Below, piece after piece: positions 16,759 through 20,949 of a DNA stretch of 20,949 nt. Origin of the DNA: an uncultured Eubacteriales bacterium (lineage in GTDB: Bacteria; Bacillota; Clostridia; Oscillospirales; CAG-382); assembly GCA_934479825.1 (NCBI GenBank), contig CAKSOW010000039.1:1-20949 (forward strand), in the 5' to 3' direction. Under the pieces are notes generated by a model. That model was not told the DNA's origin. It saw only the letters and a program-made list of their open reading frames with translations, and ran no database searches. The stretch's first letter is position 1. Each line of letters starts with the position of its first letter. Position numbers and translations under genes: made by a program.

Positions 16759-17337
16759 TCAGACCTTCATCTTGACTGCTTTGAACAAAGCCTTATACAC
16801 AATGACAGCGCCGATAACCGTAAGAATCATCTCCGGCAACATGTAGCAGCCGTTGTAAACAATGCTGTATAACCAGCTGTTGGAGGTCTCGAAACCATCC
16901 CACAGCTTTCCGGCCGAAGCAAATACAAATACGCCGCTGAGCACGTGGGAAACAAATCGAAGCGCTACAACAAGCGCCGTTCCGCCGATTACACCGCCCA
17001 TGCCCTTTTTGACAAACAGACCGGCAAGACCGAGAACCGTAAAAGCGACGATATAATCAAGAAGAATGCAGGAAATCAATGCTCCTGCCGTCAATCCCCA
17101 ACCAAGTAATCCATCAAACAGAATGCCGAATAAAAGCTGGATCACCGAATACACAAACGCCGAAAATAAGCCGGTCTTTACGCCGTGGCGAATCGAAATG
17201 AGCGCAATGGGAAGCATGCTGAACAGCGTGATACTGCCGCCCCAGGGCAACTGCCAGATCTTGATAAGGCTAAGTACCGCCGCAAGTGCGATCAGAATGC
17301 CGCACTCGGCAAGCGTTTTGATTTTTGTCTTTTCCAT
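16759..17337 (-). CDS. thiT: Thiamine transporter ThiT (ECF S-component)
   Basis: A 192-residue integral membrane protein with about six hydrophobic segments. The N-terminal region contains KIWQLPWGGSITLFSMLP, the conserved thiamine-binding region of ThiT. It captures thiamine and works with a shared EcfA-EcfA'-EcfT module encoded elsewhere. The TPP riboswitch immediately upstream confirms the vitamin link. ATG 17337 is preceded by GGAGGG at about 10 nt. The longer frame from 17373 would run into the riboswitch terminator and is rejected. It is a single-gene unit. Confidence 0.95.
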   Translation of the reverse strand: MEKTKIKTLAECGILIALAAVLSLIKIWQLPWGGSITLFSMLPIALISIRHGVKTGLFSAFVYSVIQLLFGILFDGLLGWGLTAGALISCILLDYIVAFTVLGLAGLFVKKGMGGVIGGTALVVALRFVSHVLSGVFVFASAGKLWDGFETSNSWLYSIVYNGCYMLPEMILTVIGAVIVYKALFKAVKMKV

Positions 17338-17351
17338 AAGAAAAGCCCTCC

Positions 17352-17389
17352 GAAAAAATAAAATACCGCACACAATATCGGTGCGGTAT
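17352..17389 (-). terminator. TPP riboswitch expression-platform terminator
   Basis: On the minus strand ATACCGCAC and GTGCGGTAT (17363-17389) form a 9-bp stem followed by TTTTATTTTTT. It sits between the aptamer and the thiT ribosome site, so thiamine pyrophosphate binding should end transcription early. Confidence 0.9.
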
Positions 17390-17408
17390 GCTTTTTCGTG
17401 ATGAAAGC

Positions 17409-17494
17409 TATCTCCCTACGCCGGTATTATCCGTTCAGGTTTAAAGGGTTCGGAAAAATCCGTCTCAGCCGTAAAACAGCACCCCTGATATCTA
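17409..17494 (-). ncRNA. TPP riboswitch (THI element) upstream of thiT
   Basis: Read on the minus strand, it has CAGGGGTGCTG, then CGGCTGAGACGG, then GAACCC, then CCTGAACGGATAATACC and GGCGTAGGGAGA. This is the full conserved core of the thiamine pyrophosphate aptamer in order. A likely -10 (TATACT) lies upstream at 17510-17515 with a weak -35. Confidence 0.97.
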
Positions 17495-17509
17495 TGCGGT
17501 TCGTCTTAC

Positions 17510-17515
17510 AGTATA
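17510..17515 (-). promoter_or_regulatory. Probable -10 box for thiT
   Basis: TATACT on the minus strand, 15 nt or more upstream of the aptamer. No good -35 is seen at 17 bp, so this is a weak or activator-dependent assignment. Confidence 0.5.
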
Positions 17516-17557
17516 ACGGAAAAATATGAATAATTCTACCGTTTACGCTTTTCTCTC

Positions 17558-18727
17558 TCACTTTTTCAGAATTTCAAGACTTCTTTCCAGAATTCCGTTC
17601 ATTTTCGCAATGACAAGCCCATAGTTTCCGAACGGAATCTTCTGCCTTTCAGCCTCGCTCTGACGAAAACGCATTTCTCTTTCGTTCAACATACAGCCGC
17701 CGCAATGGAGCACCAGTGCATACGCAGATAAGTCTTTCGGAAAATATCCGCCGGAGGTGAACTCAAATTCAAGGTTCTTTCCGGTGTATTTTTTTATCCA
17801 TGCCGGCAGTTTCACCGTGCCGATGTCTCCGCACTGTCTGTGATGCGTACAGCCCTCACAGACGAGAATTCTATCTCCGTCGGAAAGCATGTCCAATGCC
17901 TGCGCACCGCGTAAGGCCCCCTCCAACACGCCCTTATACCGCTGCATGAGAATGGAGAACGATGTGAGAAAGACGTTCTCCGGCACAATCTTTTTTACAT
18001 ATCCGAACGCCTGACTGTCGGTAATCACGGCTTTCGGCGGCGTTTTGAGCGCATCAAGCGCCGCGGCAAGCTCCGTTTCCTGCACCACAAGCGGCAAAGC
18101 ATGAATATCAAGTAGTTCTCTTAATACCAACTGTTCGGGTAAGATCAGCCGTCCCTTGGGAGCCGCCTCGTCAATGGGAGTTACAAGAATGACAAGATCG
18201 CCTGCCGTAAAAAGGTCGGTGACAATGGTACGATCGTTTTTCACGGCATAGGCGGCTATCATATTTTTGAGATTTTCTATGCCTTTGCCCGAAAGCGCAC
18301 ACACGGAAATCTCATTGCTGTTTTTCACATTTACCTGCACAAGGTCGCTTTTATTATAACAGATAATATACGGGATTTTTCTGGTTCGGAACTGTTCAAT
18401 CAAAGCGCAGTCGTCCCCCGATAATCCGACGGAACTGTCCGCGACCAGTACGGCAATATCCGTTTTGCGCAAAATTTCATAGGTCTTTTCGGCGCGAGCC
18501 GTACCAAGAGCCGTGTTGTCGCCAAGACCTGCCGTATCGCATACGATAACCGGTCCGATCGGCAACAGCTCCATGGATTTGAGAACCGGATCGGTAGTCG
18601 TTCCGGGCATGTCTGACACGATCGATAAAGGTTGTCCGGTCACACGGTTGACGATGCTGGATTTTCCGGCGTTGACCGCGCCGAAAAAGGATATAAAGGT
18701 TCTTTCGGAAGCAGGTGTGTTTTGCAT
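17558..18727 (-). CDS. hydF: [FeFe]-hydrogenase maturation GTPase HydF
   Basis: A 389-residue protein with an N-terminal GTPase domain: P-loop GAVNAGKSS (16-24), DTAG (64-67) and NKSD (125-128). The C-terminal FeS domain has the HydF pattern CTH (293-295) and HCGGC (341-345), which supplies cluster ligands. HydF is the scaffold on which the 2Fe subcluster made by HydE and HydG is assembled before transfer to hydrogenase. ATG 18727 is preceded by AAAGGAGA. The gene follows hydG by about 29 nt in the same operon. No clear terminator is seen between hydF and the thiT promoter. Confidence 0.96.
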   Translation of the reverse strand: MQNTPASERTFISFFGAVNAGKSSIVNRVTGQPLSIVSDMPGTTTDPVLKSMELLPIGPVIVCDTAGLGDNTALGTARAEKTYEILRKTDIAVLVADSSVGLSGDDCALIEQFRTRKIPYIICYNKSDLVQVNVKNSNEISVCALSGKGIENLKNMIAAYAVKNDRTIVTDLFTAGDLVILVTPIDEAAPKGRLILPEQLVLRELLDIHALPLVVQETELAAALDALKTPPKAVITDSQAFGYVKKIVPENVFLTSFSILMQRYKGVLEGALRGAQALDMLSDGDRILVCEGCTHHRQCGDIGTVKLPAWIKKYTGKNLEFEFTSGGYFPKDLSAYALVLHCGGCMLNEREMRFRQSEAERQKIPFGNYGLVIAKMNGILERSLEILKK

Positions 18728-18756
18728 ATTAAGTCTCCTTTCCCGGAATATACCGG

Positions 18757-20175
18757 CTAAAAGCGGAAGTCACGCTTGCCGTTGTGAATGTTTTCGATGT
18801 AATCGGCCGCCAGTTTCTTGACTTTCGGGTTAGGAATGGTTTCCAGTTCTTTCTGCAGCATTTTCTCGCCCAACACTTTTGTCGGCTCAGAGGCGTAGTC
18901 CTCCAAATATTCTTTTAACGTCATCAGCGCGTTCGGCAGGCAACAGTTCTGAATCTGTCCGGCTTTGAGAAGCGACATAAACCGGTCGCCGGTGCGCCCT
19001 TCTCTGTAACAGGCCGTGCAGAACGATGGAATATAGCCCATTTCCATCAGCCACCGTACCACTTCGTCGAGCGTCCGGTTATCGCTGACATCAAACTGGG
19101 AAGAATTTTCGTCCTCCGGTTCCGGTTCACAGTATCCGCCGACCGAGGTGCGCGACGCACCGCTGATCTGCGAAACGCCGAGCCGAATCACCTTTTCACG
19201 AACAGCTTTGCTTTCACGCGTTGAGATGATCATGCCGGTATACGGCACGGAAATGCGGATGAGGGCGCAGAGTTTAGCAAAAGTTTCATCGTCGATTCCA
19301 TTGTCGAAGGCGTCCGGGTCTATATCGTCGGCATGCTTGATACGCGGCACGCTGATCGTATGCGGACCGACCCCTTTATACGCTTCAAGATGTTCCGCGT
19401 GCATGAGAAGCCCGCAAAATTCGTATTTGTACAGCTCCAAACCGAACAGTACGCCGAGTCCCACATCGTCGATACCGCCCTCCATGGCGCGGTCCATAGC
19501 TTCGGTATGATAATCATAATTATGCTTGGGTCCGGTCGGATGAAGCTTTTCATAGCTTTCTTTATGATAGGTTTCCTGAAACAGAATGTAAGTGCCGATA
19601 CCGGCTTCTTTGAGTTTTCGGTAGTTTTCAACGGTGGTAGCGGCAATGTTGACATTGACGCGGCGAATCGCTCCGTTTTTGTGCTTGATGGAGTAAATGG
19701 TGTGGATACAATCAAGAATGTACTCAATCGGGTTATTAACCGGATCTTCGCCGGCTTCAATAGCCAAACGCTTATGTCCCATATCCTGCAAGGCAGTCAC
19801 TTCGCGGACGATATCCTCTTGGGACAGTTTTTTGCGTGCGATATGTTTATTCTTGTAATGATACGGACAGTACACGCAGCCATTGACGCAATAATTGGAG
19901 AGATATAACGGTGCGAACATGACAATGCGGTTCCCGTAGAAATCCTTTTTGATCTGCTCGGCAAGGGCATACATTTTTTTTACTCTTGTCGGTTCGGTAC
20001 AGGCGAGAAGCACCGACGCTTCGCGGTGTGAAAGTCCTTTTCTTAAAGCCGCCTTTTCGATAAGTGAATCGATAAGTTCATAGTTATCCTTATTCTGTTC
20101 GGCATAATCGAGAGATTCGAGAATTTCTTCGTGGTTGATAAATTCCTCAGCATGAGGGGACATTTTATTATACAT
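18757..20175 (-). CDS. hydG: [FeFe]-hydrogenase maturase HydG (radical SAM tyrosine lyase)
   Basis: A 472-residue protein. The radical SAM motif CVNGCVYC places cluster cysteines at 96, 100 and 103. The C-terminal CTAC...C motif (386, 389, 412; CX2CX22C) matches the second cluster of HydG. It cleaves tyrosine to p-cresol, CO and cyanide for the H-cluster. ThiH is related but lacks this C-terminal motif. The start at 20175 (MYNKMSPHAEEF) has AAGGAG just upstream. The reading frame continues to 20400 but only by overlapping the upstream regulator gene. It lies 26 nt after that gene and before hydF. Confidence 0.97.
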   Translation of the reverse strand: MYNKMSPHAEEFINHEEILESLDYAEQNKDNYELIDSLIEKAALRKGLSHREASVLLACTEPTRVKKMYALAEQIKKDFYGNRIVMFAPLYLSNYCVNGCVYCPYHYKNKHIARKKLSQEDIVREVTALQDMGHKRLAIEAGEDPVNNPIEYILDCIHTIYSIKHKNGAIRRVNVNIAATTVENYRKLKEAGIGTYILFQETYHKESYEKLHPTGPKHNYDYHTEAMDRAMEGGIDDVGLGVLFGLELYKYEFCGLLMHAEHLEAYKGVGPHTISVPRIKHADDIDPDAFDNGIDDETFAKLCALIRISVPYTGMIISTRESKAVREKVIRLGVSQISGASRTSVGGYCEPEPEDENSSQFDVSDNRTLDEVVRWLMEMGYIPSFCTACYREGRTGDRFMSLLKAGQIQNCCLPNALMTLKEYLEDYASEPTKVLGEKMLQKELETIPNPKVKKLAADYIENIHNGKRDFRF

Positions 20176-20200
20176 ATTTTCGCTCCTTTTGGCAAAACGG

Positions 20201-20461
20201 TTAAAGATTCTGATAAGCGGTCTTGGCGGAAACGCCGGAGAGACGTCCGAGTTTGCCGGAAAGGGCGTTGATCTCGTCCTGCGGTGCATCAAGAGCGACG
20301 CTGATGATATGGACGTTCTTTTTGGGATACGGCAATCCCATACGTCCGATAATATACGAGCCGTATTCGTGCAAGAGGGCATTGACCATTTCGGCGGCAT
20401 CGCTTGATTCCAAAAGAATAGCGATAAGAGCTACGCGTGTGTTTTCCGTTTTGAGTTCCAT
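20201..20461 (-). CDS. TM1266 family iron-only hydrogenase system regulator
   Basis: A protein of 86 residues starting MELKTENTRVALIAILLE, with an ACT-like alternating pattern (VALIAILL, GSYIIGRMGLPYP, VHIISVALDAP, INALSGKLGRLSGVSAKT). This matches the TM1266 family, a putative regulator encoded within [FeFe]-hydrogenase maturation clusters. Its molecular action is not established. The ATG at 20461 follows AAAGGA. Longer upstream reading would cross the terminator at 20500-20533 and is rejected. It is the first gene of the hyd operon. Confidence 0.9.
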   Translation of the reverse strand: MELKTENTRVALIAILLESSDAAEMVNALLHEYGSYIIGRMGLPYPKKNVHIISVALDAPQDEINALSGKLGRLSGVSAKTAYQNL

Positions 20462-20716
20462 AGAACCATTTCCTTTCATGATGACATGTTGCGGCTTGGC
20501 AAAAGAAAAAGCTTTGCCGGAACGGCAAAGCTTGGATAGGATAGGAAAAAACACGCTCACCAAAAATGGTATGCGCAGAAGAACCGGCAAAAATCCGGTG
20601 AAAAATCCTGCTTATTTCCGTTCGGGCTGATACCGAAGAGCATCTTACGGTACAAGGTCGCACTGAATTGTAATTCCGTTTGGTGAAAAGAGCGTTGCTG
20701 TTCGCACCTTACGGGT
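20462..20716 (-). promoter_or_regulatory. Long structured leader of the hyd operon (unclassified attenuator or riboswitch candidate)
   Basis: About 250 nt separate the probable transcription start (near 20716) from the regulator gene, and a strong terminator sits just before the gene. Possible pairings on the minus-strand RNA include AAGGU with ACCUU around a hairpin GAAUU/AAUUC, GUACCG with CGGUAU, ACCGG with CCGGU and ACCA with UGGU. The motif pair GTACCCGTAAGGTGC and GTACCGTAAGATGC is a near direct repeat. I find no T-box sequence, TPP, SAM-I, lysine, cobalamin or c-di-GMP core. A frame for 28 residues (20643-20557), rich in Phe and ending CRFFCAYHFW, exists but has no ribosome site. Confidence 0.55.
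20500..20533 (-). terminator. Leader terminator upstream of the hyd operon
   Basis: On the minus strand AAGCTTTGCCG and CGGCAAAGCTT form an 11-bp stem with a 3-nt loop, followed by TTTTCTTTT. It is a strong intrinsic terminator between promoter and first start codon, so downstream expression should require antitermination. Confidence 0.92.
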
Positions 20717-20722
20717 ACTTTC

Positions 20723-20751
20723 AGTATAGCAGAATTTTATGAACAAATAAA
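20723..20751 (-). promoter_or_regulatory. Extended -10 promoter for the hyd operon
   Basis: TATACT (20723-20728) with TGC just upstream gives an extended -10. At 17 bp the -35 is TTTATT (20746-20751), a weak match. The -35 abuts the repeat arm that begins near 20749. Confidence 0.7.
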
Positions 20752-20949
20752 GTGCCCTTTGAGGGAGTTTTTCTTTTTGCAAAAAGAAACAAAAGTGGGG
20801 CTTTTCTTTTCCGGAAAAGCCCGGAAAGAGTGCTTTTCGTTTCGCGAAAAGCATAAAAGAGACGGTTTTTTGTGTTACTTTTTCGCTTGCTTGAATTTAC
20901 AATGTAAGTGCAAGCAAAAAAAAGGATGGACACAAAAGGAAAAATCCAG
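20749..20949 (+). repeat. Hairpin-string arm at the right window end
   Basis: It contains CTTTTTGC/GCAAAAAG (about 20771-20787), GGGCTTTTCTTTTCCGGAAAAGCCC (about 20797-20822), GTGCTTTTCG/CGAAAAGCAT (about 20829-20853), then GAGACGGTTTTTTGTGTTAC and a CTTGC/GCAAG stem. The order matches the forward arms at 11490-11640 and 15733-15850, but the outer GC hairpin is absent. No gene is seen. Confidence 0.75.

Noticed and set aside
20176..20400. Longer HydG reading frame starting at 20400
   Set aside because: It overlaps the upstream TM1266 gene and lacks HydG similarity; ATG 20175 has a good ribosome site.
20557..20643. Phe-rich 28-residue frame in the hyd leader as an attenuator leader peptide
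   Set aside because: There is no ribosome site and only one Tyr codon; composition alone is weak evidence.

Overview
The window looks like a chromosomal segment of an anaerobic, fermentative member of the Clostridia (low-GC Gram-positive lineage). This rests on four things: a recF-remB-gyrB block, an ECF-type thiamine transporter gene under a TPP riboswitch, maturation genes for [FeFe]-hydrogenase, and strong AGGAGG-type ribosome sites with sigma-A-like promoters. No rRNA, tRNA, CRISPR array or transposase was seen.

Layout. (1) 1-344: an arm of a repeat family, then the rpmF terminator. (2) 345-5730, minus strand: tagA/wecG-type glycosyltransferase, recF, remB-like gene, gyrB, then a DUF177/YceD gene with rpmF under its own near-perfect promoter. 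(3) 5731-6047: divergent promoters. (4) 6048-11424, plus strand: three tandem paralogous genes for secreted proteins built from Big-2-like, Cys/His-rich, GLUG and a shared C-terminal module. The first has one frameshift, the second is intact, the third is a decayed, internally deleted pseudogene. (5) 11425-12633: a non-coding composite repeat. (6) 12634-13974, minus: a cytoplasmic GH39-like glycosidase. (7) 14285-15625, plus: glucose-6-phosphate isomerase. (8) 15626-16758: a second composite repeat, homologous to the first but inverted. (9) 16759-17515, minus: thiT with TPP riboswitch and terminator. (10) 17558-20730, minus: hydF, hydG and a TM1266-type regulator gene, behind a leader of about 250 nt that carries a strong intrinsic terminator. 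(11) 20749-20949: one more repeat arm.

How it fits together. The housekeeping block serves replication, repair and ribosome assembly. The hyd operon builds the hydrogenase H-cluster. pgi and the glycosidase belong to sugar metabolism. The tandem secreted proteins are probably envelope or extracellular factors. The most unusual material is the repeat family. Two elements of about 1.1 kb lie between convergent genes. Each has outer arms that are strings of hairpins and a core bounded by units of about 115 bp whose ends pair. Sequence changes between units keep the pairing, which points to selection or a copying process acting on a folded DNA or RNA. The second candidate is the hyd operon leader, an attenuator or riboswitch-like region whose class I do not recognise.
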